Assembly (NCBI GenBank): GCA_963931925.1
Contig: OZ007573.1
Location: 42,286,711-42,350,710, forward strand
DNA length: 64,000 nt
DNA from: Onchidella celtica
Taxonomy: Eukaryota; Mollusca; Gastropoda; Systellommatophora; Onchidiidae
Reading direction: 5' to 3'
How positions within the stretch are numbered: the first letter of the stretch is position 1; each line of letters opens with the position of its first letter. A program made the translations under genes and the position numbers. The notes beneath the pieces were generated by a model. That model saw nothing but the letters and a program-made list of their open reading frames with translations. It was not told the origin of the DNA and made no database searches. Below are positions 24,109 through 35,864 of the stretch, in pieces.

Positions 24109-24894
24109 CTTATTACAACGTACAAAGTCCTACACATATATATGATTACTTCTTGAAAATCTTATTACAACATACAAAGTCCTACACATATATATGATTA
24201 CTTCTTGAAAATCTTATTACAACATACAAAGTCCTACACATATATATGATTACTTCTTGAAAATCTTATTACAACATACAAAGTCCTACACATATATATG
24301 ATTACTTCTTGAAAATCTTATTACAACATACAAAGTCCTACACATATATATGATTACTTCTTGAAAATCTTATTACAACATACAAAGTCCTACACATATA
24401 TATGATTACTTCTTGAAAATCTTATTACAACATACAAAGTCCTACACATATATATGATTACTTCTTGAAAATCTTATTACAACATACAAAGTCCTACACA
24501 TATATATGATTACTTCTTGAAAATCTTATTACAACATACAAAGTCCTACACATATATATGATTACTTCTTGAAAATCTTATTACAACATACAAAGTCCTA
24601 CACATATATATGATTACTTCTTGAAAATCTTATTACAACATACAAAGTCCTACACATATATATGATTACTTCTTGAAAATCTTATTACAACATACAAAGT
24701 CCTACACATATATATGATTACTTCTTGAAAATCTTATTACAACATACAAAGTCCTACACATATATATGATTACTTCTTGAAAATCTTATTACAACATACA
24801 AAGTCCTACACATATATATGATTACTTCTTGAAAATCTTATTACAACATACAAAGTCCTACACATATATATGATTACTTCTTGAAAATCTTATT
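24109..24894. repeat. 52-bp tandem repeat, 15 copies
   Basis: The unit starts CTTATTACAACATACAAAGT and ends TATGATTACTTCTTGAAAAT. Fifteen units span exactly 780 bp; only the first differs (ACAACG for ACAACA), and a partial CTTATT closes the array. Each unit holds ACATATATATG. Near-perfect homogeneity implies very recent expansion or conversion. Confidence 0.97.
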
Positions 24895-25289
24895 CGCTAA
24901 CTTTGTGCTCATTCTTTTTTTTTTTTATGTAAGTGTCTACCCAAAAAAGTTGTTAAAACTGTGATGAAAACAGCTATTGATTTACACATCCCCTAAATTC
25001 AGAACTCATCATCAAGATACTTGGTTATTGTGTGCGTTTCCTTCTCTCTAAACACAACGAAAACAACATCAGGTGGTTCTTAGAAAAAAAAAAAAAAAGG
25101 ACAGAACACATCAAGATAGTACATCATAGATTATTTGCCATATTGGCGCATGCGAGATTTTGCCGATTTTGAGATTTGTCATGAAAGTGGTTCTGTCACT
25201 CCTAATTTCATTATGTATAAGTGTCATTCCAATCGTTTAAAAAGTTTTGAGACATGTGTTTGTGACGTAATATTGTGTGTATTTTGGGT
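24895..25289. other. Unrecognised
   Basis: Nothing recognised. Confidence 0.5.
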
Positions 25290-25410
25290 GTTGTTAGCGG
25301 GACGTAAATGTAGACTAATTACAAAGCCAAATAAAGAAAATACTGAGTTGTGTGTTCACTGTTCAGCTATGGCTTTCTATGTAAAACACCGTGTTACTCT
25401 GAAAACAGCC
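25290..25410 (+). mobile_element. MITE family M, copy 1
   Basis: The left end is GTTGTTAGCGGGACGT, the interior ATTACAAAGCCAAATAAAGA / ACTGAGTTGTG / GTTCAGCTATGG, and the right end a diverged inverted copy. The family TIR is GTTGTTAGGGGACCGT. The element is ~115 bp and non-coding. It sits inside a spurious 136-codon open frame. Confidence 0.75.
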
Positions 25411-25514
25411 ATGGGGTTTTTTTGCCGACCCAACTTCAATCCTCATAATCTCAAGAAAGCAAAATTGCACATACAAAAAATTTGGCAAATATCCGACGAT
25501 ATATCTACTGTCTT

Positions 25515-25694
25515 CAGTGGCGGACTTACATTTTTGGGATCCTGAAACTTGAACTGTTATGGCGCCCTTTCGCAATCAGCAACAATAGGGCAAGATCTAA
25601 AATTCACTCATTAAAAAAGTTTCTTCAAGGGCCCCTCAGGGATTAGGGACTTTGAAGCTTAATCTTTATTAGTTTCATGGTAGATCCGCCACTG
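25515..25694 (+). mobile_element. hAT-like MITE family N, copy 1
   Basis: The ends are CAGTGGCGGACTTACA and its inverse GTAGATCCGCCACTG. CAGTGGCG-type ends are typical of hAT-superfamily elements. It is 180 bp and non-coding. The flanking 8-mers ACTGTCTT and TTTCTGTT do not match, so the duplication has decayed or the ends are misplaced. The second copy is at 30803. Confidence 0.7.
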
Positions 25695-26046
25695 TTTCTG
25701 TTTGATTCTCTCTAAATACACCCCCCCCCTCCCAAAACAAAAAAAAAAGACTTCAGATGGATCAGAGACAAGCCCAGTGATCAGTCTCAGTGTTGACAGT
25801 CCATGGGGCACTGACGGACCCTCTACCAGCTGGGCAGCTGTGGTGAAGCGTTATTATCTCACGGTGACTATAACTGCTGGTCAAATGGACCATTAAACAC
25901 TCAGTAGCAACTAGATTTATGGCCAGTCAGAACTGTTTGGAGAGGGCGTCGGCAGTGTGGCCATTGTATTACTGAAAGTCCGTATTGGATCCCTAAATAT
26001 TAAAGTCGATAGAATCTGAATAGTATTGGCCATCGTGCAATGGAGT
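25695..26046. other. Unrecognised
   Basis: Nothing recognised apart from short homopolymer runs. Confidence 0.5.
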
Positions 26047-26048
26047 AT

Positions 26049-26102
<54 letters not shown>

Positions 26103-26263
26103 CCAACCATCCATCCAATCAACCAACCATCCAACCAACCAACCAACCAAACAACCAACCAACCATCCAACCAACCAACCAACCAACCAACCAACCAACC
26201 AACCAACCAACCAACCAACCAACCAACCAACCATCCATCCAACCAACCAACCAACCAACCAAA
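26047..26263. repeat. (AATC)n / (AACC)n compound microsatellite
   Basis: About 13 AATC units pass into AACC units with occasional ATCC. The open frames rich in NQS/NQP are artefacts. Confidence 0.97.
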
Positions 26264-28712
26264 CCAACCTGTCACTGAGTCAGCCAGTCAATCATTCAGA
26301 TAAAAACATGATTGAAACTCTTGGCAGAATTCCTCAAAGGGAGAGAAAAACCCCATCAAACAAATGTTTCGGCCCTTTACAATGGATGCCGGCCACACAC
26401 CCAGATTATAAGTCAAGCACTCGGACACGGAAAAGCAATTATGTCTTTCAACTCAATATTTTGCAACACTCTGTCATTGACTCCACTGGATCTGAAATAT
26501 GCTCACTCACACTGATGCTCAAAGGTTTCTCAAGGAAATACAAGTGTACTGGTTATAAATCATAAACTCAAGGGGTTAAAATTGGAAGGGATAATTATAA
26601 GTGCCATTGAAAAAAGCAACAACAAAAAAAAATCATTTCGATATAAACCAATCTACTTTAATCTTTTAGTGATTTACTCGAAGAGCTGATGCCGGCATGT
26701 TAATGTTTATTAAATTCTATTGGTTTATACTTAAATGATGGTGTTTTTTTCATTCTCTCTCTCAAAAGCCGTCAAATGGCACTTAGATCCCTTGTAACTC
26801 TAACCCTTTTAGTTATTAGCAAGCTTTACTTTCCAAGGGATCCAGCCTAGTGACATCTTGGGTCACCTTTTGAAAGGCTAAGTTTTGTTCCATGGGCTCA
26901 AACATTCATTCCAGTAGCAAAAAGAATAATGTCTGTGTTCTGAGATTTTAAGTCCAATAGAGACCGCTTGCGCCAACTGCACACAAGGCATCACTTCAGA
27001 TCAAAAAAGAACCTGCACAAAAGGTTTGGTAAGTATGGGCAAAGATACTACATACAATAAGATGAGATAGCTAGCGCGTTTAGAGTGCATAGATTTCGCA
27101 CCGCCACCAAGCGAGGAATGCGCGGAAGTCATGAACAATGCCGTATTATTTTTACAAAGACAATACAGGGAAAATAATGAAGTTTGTTCACTGTTCAGCT
27201 CGATTGAAGGCCTTGATTGAAGTCCCGTATTTTATAATTATAACTTTAATCGCTGTAGGAAAACTAGGGCTACATTTTTTTTTCAGTCGTGGTAGCATTA
27301 AAATAAATCCGCAATATTAATTTATCATTATATCAAGCATCCTTTTCTTGCTATACGCCATGGGTCCCGCCCTCGATCAGCGCGTAAACTGTTTGCACAA
27401 TTTTTTTTAGAGGAGCAAAGAAGAAAGTGTTTATCGTTCCAGTATCTTTTGTATAGGTGCAGAGATGGCGGCCTATTTGACGGTACAAACAGATGGATAG
27501 AATGAGAATTTTAATAACTCTATATAAATTGATACAATCACATCTATAAGCAGCCATAATCAAGAAGAGGAGAGGCAAATCGATCATGCTGAGAGGAAAT
27601 ACAGATGTAAAGTTTTGAAAGTAAGCCGTGCTACATTTTTGGAATCATTAAAATTGCACCGTGGGGTTGAGAGAGAGAGCTCACTAAAACGACATGAATT
27701 ATAAACCATTGTTCAACTGAATTCGGAGCAAAGCAATAATTGTGATTTGCGTGATCGAACACTCTCCCCTCCCCTATCTCTGCTCCCTCCCTGGGCACCT
27801 GGAGCCTTCCAAAGAAGGATTTCTAAGGAAATAAATAAAAGATAATCTTATGAAGAAAAACATGGGGTGGGGAGGCCCTTATTTAAAAACGAAACATTAA
27901 AATTTGTGAAAGAAACAAAGAAAAGGTCCTTTCGCCCTTACTAACCTCCCGGCTCCACGTTTTTTTCATATTTTTCAAAAACTGTTTGCTAACATGGAAA
28001 ATTTCCCATTTCAATATTTTGTTATTGATGTAGTGTGGCTAATTATTCTATTCCCGAAAAAAAAAAAACAACCACACACACACACACACACAAACATTCA
28101 CTATTGTTGTGTTCTATTAACGTCTATCAAGGCAATGGGCATTAAAATTTAAGTAAATGGCCAGTTGACTATTTTTGGATTGGTGTGTCTGAAAGAACAG
28201 GCGATAATGCTGCTGTGGTATAGAATAAGACTGTATGTGCAGAAAAACAGAAATTTACAGAAGATAAAACAACAACAATAAAATCCCCCAATATTTTCAC
28301 TTTATTAATTATTAATTGTTCAAGTTCCAATTTGTGGTAACACAAAGAAATATCATGACACAAAATTCTACCCCAGACCAACATTCCTTCTAATTTTTCC
28401 AAACCACTGAGCAGAACTTTTTGATGTTTTGAGCAAAAACATTTGCCAAAACAATGGTATTTTGTAGACTAACATGAGAGACAATAATTTGATGTGCGCG
28501 GCACCAATACAAGCGACTGCACCGCCGGACACCCGTGCAGCTTAGAGGGAACATTGACCCAGATGGAACGATAGTATACAAGACATTTCATTTCATAGAA
28601 CGATGCTAAAAACTGAACCTGACCTAGATTGCTGGGCTGATTTGTTTCACCTACGTCATCCAAAATTGTGATGTTAACTATATTTCCCCCCGTCCCTCCT
28701 TTCTAACCCCTT
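26264..28712. other. Unrecognised sequence
   Basis: No gene could be supported. A YY1-like AGATGGCGGCC word occurs at about 27463-27473 and a short (CA)n run at about 28072-28092. Neither is decisive. Confidence 0.4.
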
Positions 28713-28960
28713 GCACGGCGGCTGAGTATGCCCACTTGCAAGAAAATTCTTTTCTGGCACGGCGGCTGGGCATGCGCAGGCGCAATCGTAAAGATTAGCT
28801 GTAATCAAAAAAGAAGAATTTAAACTCTTAGAAAGAACGAAACATTAAGGCCTTGGAACTTCCCAAGAAAAACGAAATAAAATTCAAAATTTTACAGGAG
28901 CATAGGTTCTGTGACGTCAAGTGCAATAAACCAGATACGTCCTTTTCCCGTAGCACAATA
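28713..28960. promoter_or_regulatory. Possible promoter-like patch
   Basis: A 19-bp direct repeat GCACGGCGGCTGRGYATGC occurs at 28713 and 28757. The second copy runs into GCATGCGCAGGCGC, which resembles an NRF-1 site. A full CRE palindrome TGACGTCA is at 28912-28919. No associated gene was recognised, so this is weak. Confidence 0.25.
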
Positions 28961-29619
28961 GAGCGCCGATAACATGATCATAGCAGGTTGTAGTTAGAGA
29001 CGGCACTTTGTAGTCCTTTGTTTATATCAACAATTCTCGCTGTTGTTTATTTATTCATGGGATATCATAGAAAACACAAACCGTGTATTATTCTTTGCTG
29101 TGGGGATTCGGTGCAGTCACTGTAGGGCAAGGCAGCTCAGAAAAACACACGAGCTTTCTCGAGTTTCATACAGAAAACTTCAGTCTGATCGAAAAACAAC
29201 AACAGAGGGAGATAACTGCGTAGGATCAATGGAAAAAAGCAAAATTGTGACGGTTTTAAGTAATTCTGATGAATTATTCAACATCTTGTCTTCTGTTTCC
29301 TAACGTATTCTCCCCCCTTGTTGCAAAACATCACAAAAAAAAGTTCATTTTTGTTATTAGATCGGAAAACATCGCTTGCCAGATTTTTCAGACCGGCAAG
29401 AGTAATAATACGTTAGTTTTTTGTTTTTTTCTGTTGTTATTGTGATTGTTTTGTTTTTTGTTAATGATTAATTCTGCTTTTCACGAATCGTTTTTCTTTT
29501 CTTTTTCGTGCATTACAAGTTCCGTGAATTGCGCAATTTTTAAACTTATCATTTATTTTGTTGGAAAGTCACAATTTTGAAATAGATTTTATATCGTCTT
29601 GCAGAGAACCCGCCAATTC
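28961..29619. other. Unrecognised
   Basis: No supported gene was found. The short open frame starting near 29043 has no recognisable domain. Confidence 0.45.
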
Positions 29620-29775
29620 ATGGGTCAGTTGGATTTCTGTCACTGCCACTGTCACACCACAAGATCAGATGGCCTCTCCAAGACCATGCTACAAGGAACA
29701 GTACAGGGGAAGAGAAGGCGAGGCAGACCGAGGAAGAAATGGGCAGACAACACCGTTGATTTCTACTTACCCTGA
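29620..29775 (+). pseudogene. Fragment of a second LINE reverse transcriptase (C-terminus)
   Basis: Read in the frame of TGT at 29650, this gives DGLSKTMLQGTVQGKRRRG then RPRKKWADNTV before a TGA at 29773. The TxLQGTVxGxRRRGRxRKxWxDN pattern is the familiar C-terminal segment of many invertebrate LINE reverse transcriptases. It is unlike the C-terminus of the LINE at 20.7 kb, so a different lineage contributed it. Nothing upstream preserves the catalytic core; it is a relic. Confidence 0.6.
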
Positions 29776-29865
29776 TTAATCTCTTAAAGTAGTCTTGTTT
29801 TGATCAGCGTTGTTCTCTCTCCGCTCCTCCATTCCCTATATCTCTCTCTCCCCAATCTCTCCGCC

Positions 29866-29976
29866 AATTGTTAAAGGACCGTGGTCTACTTACAAAGCTG
29901 AATAGACAAAAACTGTGTTGTATTTATTGTTCACCTATAGTTCACTAAGTAAAATATTACTTTCCCCTGACAATTG
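29866..29976 (+). mobile_element. MITE family M, copy 2
   Basis: The left end is CAATTGTTAAAGGACCGTGG and the right end the inverse (TTTCCCCTGACAATTG). The interior has CTACTTACAAAGCTGAATAG. Confidence 0.7.
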
Positions 29977-30788
29977 ATATTTCTTTTTTTTTTTCCTATC
30001 CTCCTCACCCCTATATAATTCATTTTCAGGGAGAACCCCCAAAAAAGTTCACAGTACATTCCCGTCACAATAACATTTTAAAAAGATTGCACGAAACTTG
30101 AATGAACAAAATACAAAAGCGATTGCGTTAGATTGTGTGACATTTAAGAAAATTAATTTTATAATTCCTGAAATTGTTATCCAATCTGTAGTGTCGAGTA
30201 AAAAAAAAATATAAAAAAATAGGCCAAAAAATAAAAATTGCACTACAATGAAATACTCTCGCCATTATTGTTATTATTTTTTGTATGGAATAAGATTCTA
30301 AATCTAAGGCATAATAATATCTGGGGAAAATGTGCTTGTCTAGGCTATGGAAATTGTGTGAAAACTAAGCAATTACGTCGTGCCCTCAGATTGACAAGGT
30401 TCTAACTTCCTGCCATCAACTTATGAGAAATTGATGATTGAAGTTTCATGTTCTCATGGTTTTTAGAAATACGACTTTTTTTCTTTTTAGTAATACTTTC
30501 AAATTACACACTGAGTCCGCTTGATACTTTGACACACAATAGAGAAGTCCTGTAGAAGTAGTGTGTAGTGTCGAATGCAGTTCAGCCAAAAAGTGGAGAT
30601 AGAACTTCGAAATTTTCTAAGTGGATGATGTGTACAGTAGTTCATCCTGGAGGTTTCTGTAAGAGCTTTTTACTCTCGTCATCGCGTGCATTAGCGGGTG
30701 TTTTCAGAGTTGCCATTCTCAGTTTCGCGCTGTTTCCCGCACTAACTAAATCACTTGGATAGTTATGAAAGTTCCACATTTGAAAGTG
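29977..30788. other. Unrecognised
   Basis: No gene or repeat family was recognised. Confidence 0.5.
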
Positions 30789-31060
30789 GCTGTTATTAGG
30801 GGGAGTGCAGGACCTACATTTTTTGGGACCCTGAAGCTTGAACTGTTATGGGTTTCCTTAGCAACCAGCCAGAACAGAGCAACATCTAAAATTCAGTTAT
30901 TAAAAAAAATGTTTCTTCAGGGCCCCTGAAACTTAAGCTTCATTAGTTTCATAGTAGATCTCCCACTGCTGAGGGACCGTGGTATTTTACAGCTGAGCAA
31001 TAAACACAACTCAATATTTCTCTATTTGGCTTTGTAATTACAGTACGGTCCCCTAACAAC
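30789..31060 (-). mobile_element. MITE family M, copy 3, interrupted by family N
   Basis: The outer end GCTGTTATTAGGGG (30790-30803) is separated from the rest (GGGACCGTGGTATTTTAC at 30972 onward) by a family-N copy. The other end is intact: ACGGTCCCCTAACAAC, ending at 31060. Confidence 0.65.
30803..30968 (+). mobile_element. hAT-like MITE family N, copy 2, nested in MITE M
   Basis: It shares TGGGACCCTGAAGCTTGAAC, ACATCTAAAATTCA, TTTCTTCA and TTAGTTTCATAGTAGAT with the copy at 25515. The ends are diverged (GAGTGCAGGA and TCCCACTG). Confidence 0.7.
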
Positions 31061-33129
31061 GGACAAATTTGAATGGCGATAATTTTTTTATTTTTTTTTT
31101 TGGTCACCGATGACAGGGGCAATTGAAATCTGAGTTTGTATTCCTTGGCCATCAGAATTTGACCGATAAGAGAGTTTTAAAAATAGAATTGTGGACGATG
31201 TTATTGATTTGACAACAAGACCACTTATGGCAGATCATGTGTTGTTTTATATTCTTTTTGTATTTCAAAAAAGGGGTGGGGGCAGGAAGGGGGCGATAAA
31301 TAAAATGAGTTTAAATTTATTTTTTATTATTTTTTTTAAAGGAGGTAATTTTCATAATTTTTATAAATAAGCGAGAACTACAGGGATAAAATGTAAAATG
31401 TTTTATTGGTCAGATCTGATTTCTCTCACAAGTTTGGAGTGCTTCATATTATTATATCGTTTTCGTTTTTGTTTCTGTTTGTTTTGGCAAAGCCTGTAAT
31501 CATCTGACTGCGACAACATTCAGACGTGTACCTGTCTTCAGTATTGTTAAAGCGTATAGTTACTTGTTTCACGCCCGCAGCGTAGGCAGTTATGGTGGTA
31601 TTTTGTCATTCAGACATGATACCATTGTCCCTGGTTATAAGTGGGAAATTGTTGAATAAGGCTGCTCAGTGCTCCCTGTGGTGTTGGGAGCAATTTTTCT
31701 CTCTTCTCCAGCTCCCTCTCCTCACTGCCCCCGGCATTCAATCAGCTGCTTACCCTCTTACCCTAGACAAAGTTAATCCTTTGTTGAAGTACTCACTGCC
31801 TCCAATATGACGCAGAATCACCAGGGAGTGTCCCTGGACAAAGCCCTACGAAAAGGCCATAACCGTTCCGTTACTGAGTGTCGCGTGCCATATTGTGTGT
31901 GTCCGCAACTACCCACCCCCACCCCCCTCCCCCCGGCCGAGCTCAGCACATTGCCAACTGGACTGTGGGTAATCAACCATGAACATTAATATCTGTCCAC
32001 CCATTCTTCAAGTTCCATGCATGGACATGGCTTTTCCGTTAGCTTACTATTGTACTAAATACCGCAGACTATTTCGAATGGACCTCTATTCTAATCTCAT
32101 GCCGATGTCGTCAATGTATGTGGTCGCCAAAAGAGTGCAACTGTAAACAGCTTGTTTTTGCATACACCTCCACTGGACAGCACTAAAGTCGAGCTGACCA
32201 GTTGGATGGATGGAGAGATCAAAGGCAAAGACAGCTGGATTCCTTCTTGTTTTACCAAATCGATGACCGTTAGTTTGGAATGAATATCCCTCAAATCTGT
32301 CAGTATATTCAGGGAACGGTTCCTCCACAAAGCAGACAAAACTGGCTCAGTCAAGCGAAAACTAATTGATGACACTTTAGTCATTGTTTTGACTGTCCAT
32401 TCGCAGAAGAAAACGAAGCCCATTTTTCTTTTAAAAGTTTCGGTTCACATGGACATTCAGTGCAACTCCATACGCTTGATTTATACTTAATAGACATTTC
32501 ACAGTTTATAAAATATTCTTTATCATGTCCTCCTTTCTTGACCTTCTTCTTTTTTTCTTTAATTATTTTGTTTCCTCTCGGTTCACCCCTCTCCCTCCCC
32601 CCCCCCCACCCCACCCTTCCTTCCTTTCATCTATTACTGTAACGTTTGCCATTCCTGTACGTGTACAAATCAATGGCAAAATGGTATAGTAAATGTTACT
32701 TTTTCGTCCTCCGCAATTCGCCTCAACAAGACACTTGAACTAGATGTGAGCCACATTACACTGCGGTTCCCTACCATGCCACCATGTATGCCTGTTGAGT
32801 TTATTGAGTTATGATATAATAATGTTTATGTATGATGCAAAAGGTGTGTGTGCCGCGTATGTGCTCTTAAATGCTCAGTGAAAGAGGATTTCCCTTATGG
32901 GATAACATAAAGTGATTTCTTAGCTTATCTAATGTTAAAAACGTTTAAAATGACCATAAAATATTGAAATGAGACTATGATAGCCATGCTTTGAATCTGA
33001 AATGACATAAAATCTGAGAAACTGATGAAGAAACAAATATTCCTGGCGCTTTTGCCCCGAGAAGGGAGGTTCTGGACAGGGGAAGGCACGTAACGTTTTC
33101 AATTTTGGTAATGAATTATTTACTTTTTG
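31061..33129. other. Unrecognised sequence
   Basis: No gene could be supported. The short open frames at 31.6-32.6 kb lack recognisable domains. Homopolymer runs are frequent. Confidence 0.4.
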
Positions 33130-33228
<99 letters not shown>

Positions 33229-33229
33229 A

Positions 33230-33301
<72 letters not shown>

Positions 33302-33360
33302 TATCATCATCAACATCATCATCATCATCATCATCATCATATCATCATCATCATCATCAA

Positions 33361-33401
<41 letters not shown>

Positions 33402-33402
33402 A

Positions 33403-33441
<39 letters not shown>

Positions 33442-33476
33442 TATCATTATCAACATCATTATCAACATCATCATCA
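33130..33476. repeat. (ATC)n microsatellite, ~115 units
   Basis: Long ATC run with rare AAC and ATT variants. Confidence 0.97.
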
Positions 33477-33695
33477 ACAACAATAACAACAACAACACAA
33501 GAATGATAACAATAACGACAAGAAGAACAACAATAACAGCAACAATAATAAATGAGAATAATAACAACAACAACAATAACAACAATAATAACAACTATGG
33601 CAACAACAACAACAACAACAACAACCAACACAACATGACAACAGCAACAACAACAACAATAATAACAACAACATCAACTATAACTACAACAACTA
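33477..33695. repeat. (AAC/AAT)n degenerate tract
   Basis: It directly continues the ATC run as imperfect AAC and AAT triplets. Confidence 0.9.
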
Positions 33696-35218
33696 AACGT
33701 TGTAGAATTTTTTAAAAAAAGATAAAAAATCGAATATTTGCTCTCTCTCTCTAATGAAACAGCCAAACAGTCAATGTAAAATGTCATTTTAAGTTGAAGA
33801 ATCTCAAGGCCGTACCATTGACACTCACCAGAATAAGGGACGTAATGCTTATACAAGGAAGGGAAGGGGCGGGGTAGTTGAAGCCAAACGTATAAAAATC
33901 GTACACGGGGAGGGGGGGGGGTCAAACTTGCCCAAAGTGAGGTACGTTCTCAATGGATCGTCTTTTTTAACTCTCCTGAAAGAAGTCCCTGACAAAACAC
34001 TGTATTACAGGTCGTAGTGGATCACATTCATGTGCCAGCAGAACATACAATAAAGAGGGCTTTGAGGTGAGAAAATCTTTTGTCCATAGGGGTCAGATCG
34101 TTGACCCCCGGCTTCTGGACCATATGGAGACTGCACGCGACTCGCACGTGTCCGCTGTGGACCGTGGACAAGACAGACCGCATACCTGGGAAGTAAAAGT
34201 GGGTCAGGGTCGCTCCAGTACGTCAGGATAGAATCTGTTCGCTGATAGGTCAACTCACCTACGTCGGTCGGCTGTTGGAATCTCGTTAAAACCAACTTCT
34301 CAATTAATGGACCGCTGTGCTTTGTGTAGAAATCTGAACAGTGGACACAACTCAGTATTTCGTCAAATGGGACATTCCGCGGTAACTGACGGGACGTTCA
34401 GACAATAGTTTTTAAGAAAGAAAATGTCACTATCTAAATAACCAACCATTTATTTCAAAATGGATTGATCAGTCCTTACAGAAAAATGGTACAGAAATGA
34501 TAAAAATGTGTTTTAAATAATAAAAATGAAGATGAGTCCATTCAATTGCCTTCACTTTAATTGGTAACTTATGGGATAGAAAAAATACCATGTTTTTTAC
34601 ATAGTAAAATGAAACTGCAAAATTTGTGAAACAAAACCAATAGGATTAGTGAACAATGTTTTTCTACATTAAAAAAATGCATTTGAACATACAGAAAAAG
34701 CATAAATAAGGAAGTTTTAGTTTGAGTAACTGATGGGGCAAAATCATGATAACTGGTAGGAGGTTGTAAACGTGTGCTCTTTTCCAAGATGGTCGCCAGG
34801 TCACATGATCACGCAAGGAAGATAATACTAACCAAAAATGTTAATTTAGTTACTACCCTTTACCACACAACCTTTATTTTTTTTCCCCCGGGCATGATTT
34901 GAAAAATGGCTCTTAGGTATAATATTACGTGGATTGTCCCTAATTGGTTTGGTAATTACACTACGGTCTCCTAACAACAGCTTTTGTTTTTAGTTTCAAC
35001 GGCGTTCCAACAGCCGACGGGTGCTATGAATGGGCGGCTTTTAGGGTCCCTCAAACTTTCTAAAAGTATTTCCTGGGTAATTCTACCACTTATGCCTTAA
35101 ATCGGGATTGAAAGAAAAAAAAAGTTGTAGGTTTGCAAAGTGCTGCTTTGGTCATGGTAACAAACAATAAGGAAACTGGACTATAAATTCCCAAAGAAAA
35201 TTAGAAATAGAAGATGTA

Positions 35219-35219
<1 letters not shown>
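33696..35219. other. Mostly unrecognised; MITE M end at 34952-34981
   Basis: At 34952-34981 the words TTGGTAATTACACTACGGTC and TCCTAACAACAGC are the right end of family M alone. A diverged M-like stretch may lie at 34299-34385. A small hairpin GGGGTCA...TGACCCC is at about 34089-34107. No gene was found. Confidence 0.4.
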
Positions 35220-35249
<30 letters not shown>

Positions 35250-35250
35250 G
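35220..35250. repeat. (AAC)n microsatellite
   Basis: About ten AAC units. Confidence 0.95.
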
Positions 35251-35311
35251 ACAACAAACAGACAAAAACTTCAGGCAGTGAAGACTTTCAGCTTGCAAAA
35301 TATTTCATGAC

Positions 35312-35427
35312 GGTTGTTGTTCGTGGACCGTGGTCTGACTACAAAGCCGAATAGAGAACATATTAAGTTGTGTTCGCTGTCCATGTTTAAGTTACTATGT
35401 AAAACACTACGGTCCAGTAATAACAGC
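35312..35427 (+). mobile_element. MITE family M, copy 5
   Basis: The left end is GGTTGTTGTTCGTGGACCGT, the interior GACTACAAAGCCGAATAGAG, and the right end ACACTACGGTCCAGTAATAA. It is about 116 bp. Confidence 0.75.
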
Positions 35428-35611
35428 TTTGATCACACAACATTTTCTCCATTTTTTTTCTTTCTTTACCATATTTTTAACTTTTGTTCCCACGCCCTGC
35501 TGCAACTATACATTATTTCTGTGGTTTTTAAAACAATATAATATATCGTGTGTTTTTCATTTTGCTGCATCAGAAGACCAAATTACACAGGACCAGTTTA
35601 TTTTGGTACAA

Positions 35612-35864
35612 AGCGACCTTAGCTCGTGTTTGTTCCAAGTCCACTTTATGCATAACTGAGAAATTCGACGTTAAGCGTTTGAGGCTTTAATTATTATGAC
35701 AAGTAATTAGAATAAATTGGAACTTTTAAACAGCTTGATAAGTGCCAAAAATGAATTTTAAACATAATTATGTCAAAAATGTGCATTATTTTGTTATACT
35801 TATGATCTCTAGTTTTTTTTGTCTTTAGAAAATGGAGATAGGACAAAGAAGAACTAAAGTCGGG
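35612..35864 (+). mobile_element. MITE-like family F, copy 3
   Basis: The left end is GCGACCTTAGCTCGTGTTTG and the right end GAAGAACTAAAGTCGGG, roughly inverted. The interior has GAGAAATTCGACGTTAAGCG and AACAGCTTGATAAGTGCCA. Confidence 0.7.

Noticed and set aside
24109..24894. CRISPR-like array
   Set aside because: A pure 52-bp tandem repeat with no variable spacers.
25135..25545. 136-codon plus-strand open frame
   Set aside because: It runs through MITE M and into MITE N; the peptide is composed of translated repeats and recurs in pieces elsewhere.
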